Source: Nocardia cyriacigeorgica NBRC 100375
GTDB taxonomy: Bacteria; Actinomycetota; Actinomycetes; Mycobacteriales; Mycobacteriaceae
DNA length: 48,696 nucleotides
Reading direction: 5' to 3'
Assembly: GCF_000308555.1 (NCBI RefSeq)
Contig: NZ_BAFY01000179.1
Location: 1 to 48,696, forward strand
Made by a program: the position numbers and the translations under genes. Shown here piece after piece: positions 31,778 to 38,600 of this stretch. The stretch's first letter is position 1. Each line of letters opens with the position of its first letter. The notes beneath the pieces are model-generated. The model saw only the letters and a program-made list of their open reading frames with translations. It was not told where the DNA came from and made no database searches.

Positions 31778-32134
31778 CTATCTCTGGTCGGTGCGCCTTT
31801 CGAGCAGGTCCAGCGTTTCCGCGGGTGGCGGTCGACGAGCGTGCCCGCCAGCGAGCCCCAGCGCGATGGCGGCATCATGGCGCACGGCCTCGCGCAGCGG
31901 CAGCACCCACTCGCCGGCCGCGTCCGCGGCGAGCGTGCCGCGCCAGGAGACGTCGAGCACGCGGCGCGCGGCACGGTCGGAGTCCGAGTCGCCGATGGGT
32001 AGCCAGTAGTTCCCGGCTCCGCCGCTGCAACGAAGCGCGACATCCCTTTCCCGGCGGAGTACGCAGGAGCAGGAACAGGTGCAGGCCGGTGCGCAGCCCC
32101 ACAGCTCCGGCGGGCGCTGCGCGTAGAGGTTCGC
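31778..32134 (-). pseudogene. Startless cysteine-rich reading frame of 118 codons
   Basis: Between two stops the minus strand has a frame with clear coding character (G/C third positions, few rare codons): it begins ANLYAQRPPELWGC, continues through a cysteine cluster (ACTCSCSC), then RRERDVALRCSGGAGNYWLP and RRVLDVSWRGTLAADAAGEW, and ends DLLERRTDQR. No ATG or GTG exists before the GTG at 31960, which would remove the conserved-looking first half. Coding character upstream seems to continue in another frame (SLALADSLSKVTGE), so a frameshift has probably broken the gene. The family is not recognised. Confidence 0.5.
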
Positions 32135-32226
32135 TCACCCGTGACCTTGCTCAACGAATCGGCCAGGGCGAGTGACCGAACGGCGTTCACGCGGCATCGT
32201 CGAGACCAGACACGGGCCGGGCACAT

Positions 32227-32382
32227 ATGCCTGTTCACGGCCGAAACCAGTACCTGACTATCGAGGCCCGACTGAAGGCATTTGAGGCGGCGGTCGCCGA
32301 AATTCGACGGCACCTCGGCCTAGGCGAAGAAGCAGCCGGGTGGGCCGGTCTCGGGTATCAGCATCCTGGCCGCAACAGGTGA
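32227..32382 (+). CDS. Possible 51-residue small protein
   Basis: ATG frame giving MPVHGRNQYLTIEARLKAFE and then AAVAEIRRHLGLGEEAAGWA. The first 35 residues would form an amphipathic helix. There is no strong ribosome site, but the frame ends six bases before a good terminator hairpin, which supports a real transcript end. Confidence 0.35.
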   Translation: MPVHGRNQYLTIEARLKAFEAAVAEIRRHLGLGEEAAGWAGLGYQHPGRNR

Positions 32383-32387
32383 AACGG

Positions 32388-32417
32388 CGGCGACCCGTCA
32401 TACAGGGCGGGTCGCCG
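32388..32417. terminator. Stem-loop terminator between convergent units
   Basis: CGGCGACCCG and its exact complement are separated by ten bases, 21 bases from the DUF397 gene stop and six bases past the 51-residue frame. Confidence 0.72.
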
Positions 32418-32437
32418 TGGTGCTGTAGACCGAACTT

Positions 32438-32644
32438 TCAGGGCCGGTCGAACTCACCGGCGTGGACTCCGGCGAGGAACGCTTCCCATTCGCTGGGCGT
32501 GAAGATCAGCGCTGGTCCGGCTGTGTTCTTGCTGTCACGTACTCCGATATTGCCCCCGTCGAAAAACGCGACCTCGACACAGTTGCCGCCGTTCCCGCTG
32601 TAGCTGGACTTGCGCCAGGTCGGGCTGCTGTGGTCGGTGGTCAT
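32438..32644 (-). CDS. DUF397 domain protein
   Basis: 68 residues, almost wholly the DUF397 domain: WRKSSYSGNGGNCVEVAFFDGGNIGVRDSKN followed by the usual LIFTPSEWEAFLAGVHAGEFD end. In actinobacteria these small proteins are encoded beside XRE/DUF5753 regulators and are thought to pair with them, as with BldB-like partners or toxin-antitoxin-like modules. Its ATG overlaps the stop of that regulator (ATGA at 32641-32644). Confidence 0.93.
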   Translation of the reverse strand: MTTDHSSPTWRKSSYSGNGGNCVEVAFFDGGNIGVRDSKNTAGPALIFTPSEWEAFLAGVHAGEFDRP

Positions 32645-33570
32645 TGTGAGCCTTCCTCGATTGCTGATGCGATGAGCTTCTTGGAATCAGTGGTGCTGAG
32701 GGCGGCCTTCTTCAGGTCGCGCCACACCAGTTCGTAGGCCGAGACTTCCTCGGGTTTTTGGAGGTACAGGGCGCCGGTCAGCGTGTCCATGTAGGCCAGC
32801 GACGGCTCGAGCGGCTCGCCATGCTGGTCTTTTGGGAAGTCGAGCAGTGTGAACGCTCCGGAGACCATCCCTGCGTGCATGCCTGCCGTCCACGGCACGA
32901 TGCGGATCGAGATGCCTTTGCGGTCGGCTGCGTCGAGCAGGGCCTGGAGCTGGCGCCGGAAGACTTCGGGCTCACCGAACGGCCGGCGTATGACGGCTTC
33001 GTTGAGAATGACTTCGAGGCGCGGCGCCTCGGGTCTCGATAGCAGGGCTTGACGGTCCATTCGGACACGCACGCGTGCGGCGATGCGATCGTCGCTGACG
33101 AAACCGACGGGGGTCCGTCCGAGGCCGGCGGCGTACTCCTCGATCTGTAGCAGGCCAGGCACCAGTTCAGATTCGTATTGGCGTATTGAGGCTGCGGAGT
33201 CTTCGAGCATCACATAGAGCCCGAACCAGTCGGGGATCTCGGTTTCGGTCCGGTCGTGCCACCAAGCTTTCTTGCGGCCGTTGCGCGTTTCGGCGGTCAG
33301 TGCAAGCAGCAGGTCGCGGTCGGCGTCGGGGGCGCCGTACAACTCGAGCAGCGCCCGCACGATCGGCTCCTGGAACTTCACGCCTTCCGCGCCCTCTTCC
33401 ATGCGGATGAGCGTCGATCGCCCCAGTCCTACGTGCTGCGCGGCTTCACCCTGCGACAGCCGCCGCGGCTTGCCTTTGCCGTCGACCGCCGGCGCGCTTT
33501 CGCGCAGGCGGGTGAGCTGGCGTCCGATGTGGCGCCGCAGAACCGCAGTGCTGACCGACTCCAGTGCCAC
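32641..33570 (-). CDS. XRE-family regulator with DUF5753 domain
   Basis: 309 residues. The Cro/C1-type helix-turn-helix is at about 12-80 (RRLSQGEAAQHVGLGRSTLIRMEEG). The DUF5753 domain fills about 105-285, beginning DWFGLYVMLEDSAASIRQYESELVPGLLQIEEYA. It is encoded with a DUF397 partner. The start is GTG with GGAG six bases upstream (GAGGAGCTCAC). The divergent region on its 5' side also carries the promoter of the four-gene operon, so it may control both. Confidence 0.93.
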   Translation of the reverse strand: MALESVSTAVLRRHIGRQLTRLRESAPAVDGKGKPRRLSQGEAAQHVGLGRSTLIRMEEGAEGVKFQEPIVRALLELYGAPDADRDLLLALTAETRNGRKKAWWHDRTETEIPDWFGLYVMLEDSAASIRQYESELVPGLLQIEEYAAGLGRTPVGFVSDDRIAARVRVRMDRQALLSRPEAPRLEVILNEAVIRRPFGEPEVFRRQLQALLDAADRKGISIRIVPWTAGMHAGMVSGAFTLLDFPKDQHGEPLEPSLAYMDTLTGALYLQKPEEVSAYELVWRDLKKAALSTTDSKKLIASAIEEGSQ

Positions 33571-33836
33571 GTGAGCTCCTCATCGCGTCGGTTGGTGTTT
33601 CACCCAAATTAAACATCTCCGCCACGGAGACGGACAAGGACGGTTGCATTCGATCAACAAGCATACTGAACGGTATGAAATACGACTTACTATTTTGATA
33701 CTGTTTCAATTCAACCATTGCCATATTACGCTGACCGGAGCACACTGTTTCACTAGTGGTTCGGGCCACAGCTCACACCGAGATGTCAAGCGCTGGGCCC
33801 TGATTGCGCATAGATGACGACCTGGATTCCTGACAT
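33571..33836. promoter_or_regulatory. AT-rich divergent promoter region
   Basis: About 270 bases, noticeably AT-richer than its surroundings (for instance 33640-33730), between the XRE/DUF5753 gene and the four-gene operon. No gene seen. The 12-mer AGATGTCAAGCG at 33781 recurs at 35709, just past the operon. Confidence 0.45.
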
Positions 33837-33853
33837 TCAGGAACCTCCGACTG
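33837..33853. promoter_or_regulatory. 17-bp palindrome, candidate operator
   Basis: TTCCTGA-CAT-TCAGGAA lies 13 bases before the first ATG of the four-gene operon, immediately ahead of its ribosome site, where a bound regulator would block transcription or early elongation. Confidence 0.5.
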
Positions 33854-33866
33854 CCAGGGGTGGAGC

Positions 33867-34322
33867 ATGAAGCTCACGAGTCGAGAACTCCTCATCACGC
33901 TGGATGGCGGCGAGACCGCACGAGACCGCTGTCGGCGCTATCGGCGCGAACTGTTGCTTCCAGCGGTCGTCCCACCAGGCACGGACAAGATCATCGTCCC
34001 GTTGCTGGACGGCGTCATGAACTCGGTGACCGCGCCGTCGAGCTTGGCGATCGGCGCTGTCGAGATACTGGCAATTCGCGGAGAGCTGGGACCGGTCGTG
34101 AAAAATGGGCGCCGGATGACGTTCCTGACAACGCCGTCGGTCTACGACAACGACGCGCTGGTCTATCTCAACATCACCGTGGGCGGACAAATCGCGTCCC
34201 TGCCATCACCTGCCGATGAAGCCGCTGGGCGACGGCAATGGGTCGTCCAGACGATCGCAGAGGGTGGCCTCCCATCCACGCGGACCGTACTGCGTGCGCT
34301 GACTGGGGTGGCACGGCGATGA
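33867..34322 (+). CDS. Unknown protein, first gene of a four-gene overlapping operon
   Basis: 151 residues, soluble, no signal or membrane segment. It starts MKLTSRELLITLDGGETARDRCR and contains a beta-rich middle (DKIIVPLLDGVMNSVTAPSSLAIGAVEILAIRGELGPVV) and the string GRRMTFLTTPS. AGGGG lies six bases before the ATG. The stop overlaps the next start (ATGA at 34319-34322). I do not recognise the family with certainty; similar proteins occur in Nocardia and relatives as far as I recall. Confidence 0.75.
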   Translation: MKLTSRELLITLDGGETARDRCRRYRRELLLPAVVPPGTDKIIVPLLDGVMNSVTAPSSLAIGAVEILAIRGELGPVVKNGRRMTFLTTPSVYDNDALVYLNITVGGQIASLPSPADEAAGRRQWVVQTIAEGGLPSTRTVLRALTGVARR

Positions 34323-35143
34323 GACCAACGTTGTTCGGATACCTACGCACCGAGCTCGTCGGCAGCTACATCGTCGAGGTGCATGAGATGATGCGCGAGT
34401 TCGCCGAGGGCGAGGGCTTGGTCCTGGGGATTGTCCGGCACGAAACCGGCGCGAATACCAGCGAGCTGTGGCAGTTGCGGCAGGATCTGCTGCGCGCTGA
34501 ATCGAGGCATGTCATCACGCCGACGCCGACCCACATGGAGGAGGGCCGCGGCCCTGAGCGGATCAGGCAGGTGCGCCAGCTCACGCGCATCCCTGGGGTG
34601 CAGGTGTGGTACCTCAGCCCGAGCGAGAATGTGGCTATGGTGCGCCACCTGCGCCGCAATCGCGATATCCCCGCCCCGCAGGTACGCCAGGTGGGCGATT
34701 CGCGCAGCGTGGTTGGGCATTTCACGCTCGGCGTGAATTTGGCCGCGCGCGGAATCGTGCAGCTCGAGGTTCACGAGAAGCTCACTCGCGCAGGCCTGCG
34801 CCATCTGTGTGCTCCGGCCGAACAGGTCATCCAGGCGGTACTCGAGGAGGTTGCCGCTGCGGCCCAGCCACAGATCTATGCGCGAGTGGCCGCTGGCTAC
34901 CCGGATCTGGCCCCGCTCGAGCTGGAGGTGTGGCTGCTGCGTGGCCAGGCATGGCTCGAGGTACAGGTGCATGAGCACGGCGATCGGACAGCGGATCCGG
35001 TGAGTACCGGTGTGGCTGCGGTCGGTGAGCACGGGCGGTGCAAGTCAGCGGTCGGAGGCATGCTCACCTGGGCGCGGCTGCCGTTGACCGTCACACCATC
35101 GGTCTTGCCGAGTACTGCGACCACCATGCGGGGCGTGGTCTAA
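34319..35143 (+). CDS. Unknown two-part protein: resolvase-fold-like half plus degenerate ATPase-fold half
   Basis: 274 residues. Residues 5-100 (FGYLRTELVG ... FAEGEGLVLGIV ... ESRHVITPTPTHM ... VQVWYL) follow the rhythm of the N-terminal fold of serine resolvases but lack the catalytic serine after YLR. Residues 130-225 (FTLGVNLAARGIVQLEVHEKL, EQVIQAVLEEVAAAA, LELEVWLLRGQAWLEVQVHE) follow the rhythm of RsbW-type GHKL kinases, but the N-box Asn of ELVTNA is replaced. Both halves therefore look catalytically inactive; this is inference from pattern only. The stop overlaps the next ATG by one base (TAATG). Confidence 0.65.
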   Translation: MRPTLFGYLRTELVGSYIVEVHEMMREFAEGEGLVLGIVRHETGANTSELWQLRQDLLRAESRHVITPTPTHMEEGRGPERIRQVRQLTRIPGVQVWYLSPSENVAMVRHLRRNRDIPAPQVRQVGDSRSVVGHFTLGVNLAARGIVQLEVHEKLTRAGLRHLCAPAEQVIQAVLEEVAAAAQPQIYARVAAGYPDLAPLELEVWLLRGQAWLEVQVHEHGDRTADPVSTGVAAVGEHGRCKSAVGGMLTWARLPLTVTPSVLPSTATTMRGVV

Positions 35144-35463
35144 TGCGCGCCGTAGGCTTTGTCCGCGAAGACCTCTCCGACGATGTTCCCGAGACAATGC
35201 GTGAGCTCCGCGCTGTGGCAGCAAGCCACCATCTGTTGGAGCTTCGTGTCTGGGTCATCGCTGATCCGGCTGTCGCCTTCGCCCTCGCCGCGGATGCCGA
35301 TGTGGTGCTGGTGCCGACAGAGGCGCATATCCGCGGCTGGATGGACGCCGTGCGGGTTTCCGCCGATGTGTACACCGTCGACCCACCACGTTGTTGGCCG
35401 CGCGGCGGTGGACCCGCCCGGCGCCTCGTCAGTGCGCGCAAGCCGAGCTCGGCGGCTCGATGA
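35143..35463 (+). CDS. Unknown resolvase-fold-like small protein
   Basis: 106 residues beginning MRAVGFVREDLSDDVPETMRE, then VWVIADPAVAFALAADADVVLVPTEAHIRGW and VSADVYTVDPPRC, with a basic tail. The strand-helix pattern again recalls the resolvase N-terminal domain without a DNA-binding domain. It may be a paralogue of the first half of the preceding protein. It overlaps the genes on both sides (TAATG before, ATGA after), so the operon is tightly coupled. The function is unknown. Confidence 0.65.
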   Translation: MRAVGFVREDLSDDVPETMRELRAVAASHHLLELRVWVIADPAVAFALAADADVVLVPTEAHIRGWMDAVRVSADVYTVDPPRCWPRGGGPARRLVSARKPSSAAR

Positions 35464-35654
35464 TGGCCGCGCCGACTGTTCATCTGACCGTGCGGTTTCC
35501 GGGCACCAACACCGTGTTGCACTACGCGGCCACCTCTGACGCTGCTGAGGCGTTTGCGTCGGCTGCTGCCGCCCAACGCCTCGCTGACGTGCAGATCGAC
35601 GAATTCGTGACCGACGAGCTTCCCGCACTGCCGTGCCCGGGCCTGTGGCCATAG
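35460..35654 (+). CDS. Unknown small protein, last gene of the operon
   Basis: 64 residues: MMAAPTVHLTVRFPGTNTVL then an Ala-rich helix (SDAAEAFASAAAAQRLADVQIDEF) and a short Pro-rich end. The start at 35460 overlaps the previous stop (ATGA); the next codon is also ATG. No family recognised. A strong terminator lies 134 bases downstream. Confidence 0.6.
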   Translation: MMAAPTVHLTVRFPGTNTVLHYAATSDAAEAFASAAAAQRLADVQIDEFVTDELPALPCPGLWP

Positions 35655-35787
35655 GCCGGTCATTCCACCGCTCCACCCAACTCTCAGCATGAACGGCTTT
35701 CTCAACCCAGATGTCAAGCGGAGATGTCCGGGTAGCCGTTGGCGTCGCTGGCCCCGGCTTACCCGCTGTACTGACAACGATCCGATA

Positions 35788-35827
35788 GCAGCGGGCCCGG
35801 AATCTCCTCTGGTTCCGGGCCCGCTGC
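35788..35827. terminator. Strong bidirectional terminator
   Basis: A perfect 15-bp stem (GCAGCGGGCCCGGAA and its complement) with a ten-base loop lies between the four-gene operon and the Nudix gene, which converge. Confidence 0.85.
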
Positions 35828-35841
35828 CGTTTCGTGGTCGT

Positions 35842-36255
35842 CTACACCGTGGTGTTCTCCAGTGAGCCGAAGAAGGTTTCGAGGATGGCGTTGTCGGCGT
35901 AGGCGAGTTGGGTGTTGGCGGCGTCGGCCTGGCTGAACCAGCGCAGTTCCTGGCCCTCGGTCAGTACGACGTCGTCGATGTCGAAATCGACTGCGGCGGT
36001 GAAGGTGTGCTCGATGCCGAAATCGAGGTCGCGGGTGCAGAGGAATTGGACGGTGTCCGGGTCGAGCTGGACGCCGATCTCTTCTTCGATCTCGCGGACG
36101 ACGCATTCGGCCGGTGTCTCGCCGGCTTCGATCATCCCGCCCAACAGGCTCCACATGTTCGGGTAGAGGATGTCGGGTTTGTCGTCACGCAGGTACATCA
36201 GCACCTCGTGATGCGGGTTGACCAGGATGATCTGGGTGCCTTCCTTCTTCGCCAT
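35842..36255 (-). CDS. Nudix hydrolase
   Basis: 137-residue pyrophosphohydrolase. The Nudix box is complete: GGMIEAGETPAECVVREIEEEIG (pattern G-x5-E-x7-REUxEExGU). The N-terminus (TQIILVNPHHEVLMYLRDDK) and the insertion LYPNMWSLLGG are typical of Nudix enzymes acting on nucleoside diphosphate derivatives; the exact substrate is not predictable. It begins 17 bases after the epimerase-aminotransferase fusion on the same strand, so it is probably in the same operon and may hydrolyse a nucleotide-sugar of that pathway or remove an unwanted one. Confidence 0.93.
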   Translation of the reverse strand: MAKKEGTQIILVNPHHEVLMYLRDDKPDILYPNMWSLLGGMIEAGETPAECVVREIEEEIGVQLDPDTVQFLCTRDLDFGIEHTFTAAVDFDIDDVVLTEGQELRWFSQADAANTQLAYADNAILETFFGSLENTTV

Positions 36256-36272
36256 TTCGGGTTGGGTTCCTT

Positions 36273-38438
36273 TCAGCGTTGGTAGGCGATGGCGATCTTG
36301 GTGACTGCGGCGGCGACGTCGTCGACGTCGGTGGCGGTCATCGCGGGGTAGAGCGGCAAGCTGAGGATCCGGTCGGAGACCTCGCGGGCGACCGGGGCGG
36401 TGTCGCCGGTCAAGCCGTGTTCGCGCTGATAGTACGGCTGCCGGTTGAGTGCGATGAAGTGAATGCCGGTATTGATGCCCTCCTCACGCAGCGCGGCCAC
36501 GACCTTGTCCCGGTCGATGGTCAGGGCATCGATGTCGATGTCGACGATGTAGAGGTGATGGGCGTGGCGGACGCCGGGCCGGCGGTGGAGTGGGCGGATT
36601 GCGGGCAGGTCGGCCAGCAGCCGGTCGTAGCGGTCGGCGAGTGCTGTGCGGGCGGCGATGAAGCCGTCGAGCTTGGGCAGTTGGTGGATGCCGAGCGCGG
36701 CCGCGGTGTCGGGCATGTGGAATTTGTGCCCGGCCAGGTACTGCTGCCAGTGCGGGGATCCGCCGACGGCGTGCCGTTTCCAAGCGTCGCGGGAGATGCC
36801 GTGCATGACCAGCATCCGCGCCTTCTCGGCGAGGCCGTCGTCGTCGGTGACGAGCATGCCGCCTTCACCGCAGCTGACGTTCTTGGTCGCGTAGAACGAG
36901 AAGCAGGTCATCGTCGACCAGGACCCGATCCTGCGGCCGTCCTGCTCGGCGCCGATCGCGTGGGCCGCGTCCTCGATGACGGTCAGCCCGTACTCGGCCG
37001 CGAGCGCGCCGATGGCGGCGATGTCGGCGGGTTGGCCGGCCATGTGCACCGGCATGATCGCTCGGGTGCGTGGGGTAATGACCTTCGCGATCGTCTCCGG
37101 TGTGATCATCAGTGTGTGCGGGTCGACATCGGCGAAGACCGGTGTGGCGCGGTTGTGGATGATGGCGTTGCCGGTGGCAGGCCAGGTGATCGGTGAGGTG
37201 ATCACCTCGTCCCCTGCGCCGATCCCTGCGGCGGCGATGGCGGCCTGCAACGCACCGGAGCAGGAGTTGGTGGCGATCGCGTGTTTGGCGCCGACGTAGT
37301 CGGCGACCATCGCTTCGAACTTCTTCGTGCGCGGGCCGGTCGACAACCAGCCCGACCGCAAGGTCGCGATCACCTCGTTCTCTTCCTCCGGGCCGAAGGA
37401 CGGCAGCGCGAACGGCAGCGGCTGGGTGCGGATCGGGCGGCCGCCGTCGACGGCCGGGACGACGAGCTGGCGGCGCAGGCTGGCCTCGGTGGATAACGCC
37501 GGCTCGGCGGCCGCGGCGTCGAGCCGGGCCGGATCCTCGCGGAACCAGTCGCGAACTTCCCGGACCCCGTCCCGGATCGAATGCGTCGGGGTGAACCCGG
37601 TGGCGGCGGTGAACGCGCCGCCGGAGAGCCGGTAGTCGCGGGAATCGCGCGGCCCGCCGGTGAATTCGATTGCGGTGTTGCCGAGCTCGCCGGCGACGGT
37701 GCGGGCCAGCGTGCGGATGCGGATGTTCTCGCCGACCACGTTCCAGATCGGGGCCGTCGGCAACTGGTCGGCGGGGATGTGAAGGCAGCGCAGGTAGGCT
37801 GCGGCCGCGTCCCGCACGTGCAGCATGGGCCGCCACTGGGTGCCGTCGCCGTCGACGCGGACCTCGGCGCGGGTCATCGCCCGGTAGACCATGGCGTGCA
37901 CGGCCAGATCGATCCGCATCCTCGGCGACACCCCGAACAGCGTGCCCAGCCGCAGCGAGATCGGGGTGAAGGTGTCGGTCGCGAGCTCGGTCAACGACTG
38001 CTCGGCGGCGCGTTTACTGCGCGCGTACTCCGAACGCGGCAACAACGGTGAATCCTCGTGCAGCAACGCATCCGATGCCCCGTAGACCGCGGCGGTGGAG
38101 GCGTGGAGGAAGCGGCGCACTCCGCGCTCGCGGGCAGCGAGGGCCAGGCGGTGGAGGCTGTCATGGTTGACCGAGGTGGTCCAGGTGGCGTTCAGTTCGC
38201 CAGCAGGGTCGTTCGACACAGCGGCCAGGGCGATGACGGCGTCGGCGCCGTCGAGCAGTTCGGTGCCGAGGCTGCGCACGTCGACGGTCTCGATGCGCAG
38301 GTTCGGGTGCGGATCCAGGCATGGGCCGTGCGGGAAGGCGTCGGCGGCGACCACGGTGTGGCCGTGGTCGAGCAACATGGGCACCAGGACCGATCCGAGG
38401 TATCCGGCGGCACCGGTCACCAAAATGGTGGCGTTCAC
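36273..38438 (-). CDS. Fusion of NAD-dependent epimerase/dehydratase and DegT/DnrJ/EryC1 aminotransferase
   Basis: 721 residues carrying two enzymes that are normally separate. Residues 1-310 are an extended SDR: GAAGYLGS cofactor loop at the N-terminus, S-T-A-A-V-Y-G, and catalytic YARSK (YxxxK). Residues 340-721 are a DegT-type sugar aminotransferase: FGPEEENEVIATLRSGWLSTGPRTKKFE, NSCSGALQAA, the acidic EDAAHAIGAE that grips PLP, and the PLP lysine in FSFYATKNVSCGEGG. Together they could oxidise or epimerise a nucleotide-sugar and aminate the keto product. The GTG start has AAAGGAG seven bases upstream. Nucleotide-sugar synthetase or glycosyltransferase genes are not seen nearby. Confidence 0.92.
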   Translation of the reverse strand: MNATILVTGAAGYLGSVLVPMLLDHGHTVVAADAFPHGPCLDPHPNLRIETVDVRSLGTELLDGADAVIALAAVSNDPAGELNATWTTSVNHDSLHRLALAARERGVRRFLHASTAAVYGASDALLHEDSPLLPRSEYARSKRAAEQSLTELATDTFTPISLRLGTLFGVSPRMRIDLAVHAMVYRAMTRAEVRVDGDGTQWRPMLHVRDAAAAYLRCLHIPADQLPTAPIWNVVGENIRIRTLARTVAGELGNTAIEFTGGPRDSRDYRLSGGAFTAATGFTPTHSIRDGVREVRDWFREDPARLDAAAAEPALSTEASLRRQLVVPAVDGGRPIRTQPLPFALPSFGPEEENEVIATLRSGWLSTGPRTKKFEAMVADYVGAKHAIATNSCSGALQAAIAAAGIGAGDEVITSPITWPATGNAIIHNRATPVFADVDPHTLMITPETIAKVITPRTRAIMPVHMAGQPADIAAIGALAAEYGLTVIEDAAHAIGAEQDGRRIGSWSTMTCFSFYATKNVSCGEGGMLVTDDDGLAEKARMLVMHGISRDAWKRHAVGGSPHWQQYLAGHKFHMPDTAAALGIHQLPKLDGFIAARTALADRYDRLLADLPAIRPLHRRPGVRHAHHLYIVDIDIDALTIDRDKVVAALREEGINTGIHFIALNRQPYYQREHGLTGDTAPVAREVSDRILSLPLYPAMTATDVDDVAAAVTKIAIAYQR

Positions 38439-38484
38439 GGTGGGCTCCTTTGTGAGGCGGGACCATTACGCCTTTCAGGGGATC

Positions 38485-38519
38485 GGTGACCACGTGAGTG
38501 ATCGAGGTGATCACATGAG
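38485..38519. promoter_or_regulatory. Paired operator-like repeats in the divergent promoter
   Basis: GGTGACCACGTGAG (38485-38498) and GGTGATCACATGAG (38506-38519) are direct repeats with two differences, spaced 21 bp start to start (two helical turns). Each contains a near-palindromic GTGAYCAC core. They lie between the fusion gene and the XRE regulator, the natural place for a regulator site. Confidence 0.55.
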
Positions 38520-38600
38520 CCTTCACAAACTCTCACCAGCCCGGGTGTGGCAGGCATATCGTGGTCGGACAACCACATTCGGCAGCCAGGTGGGGTCGGG

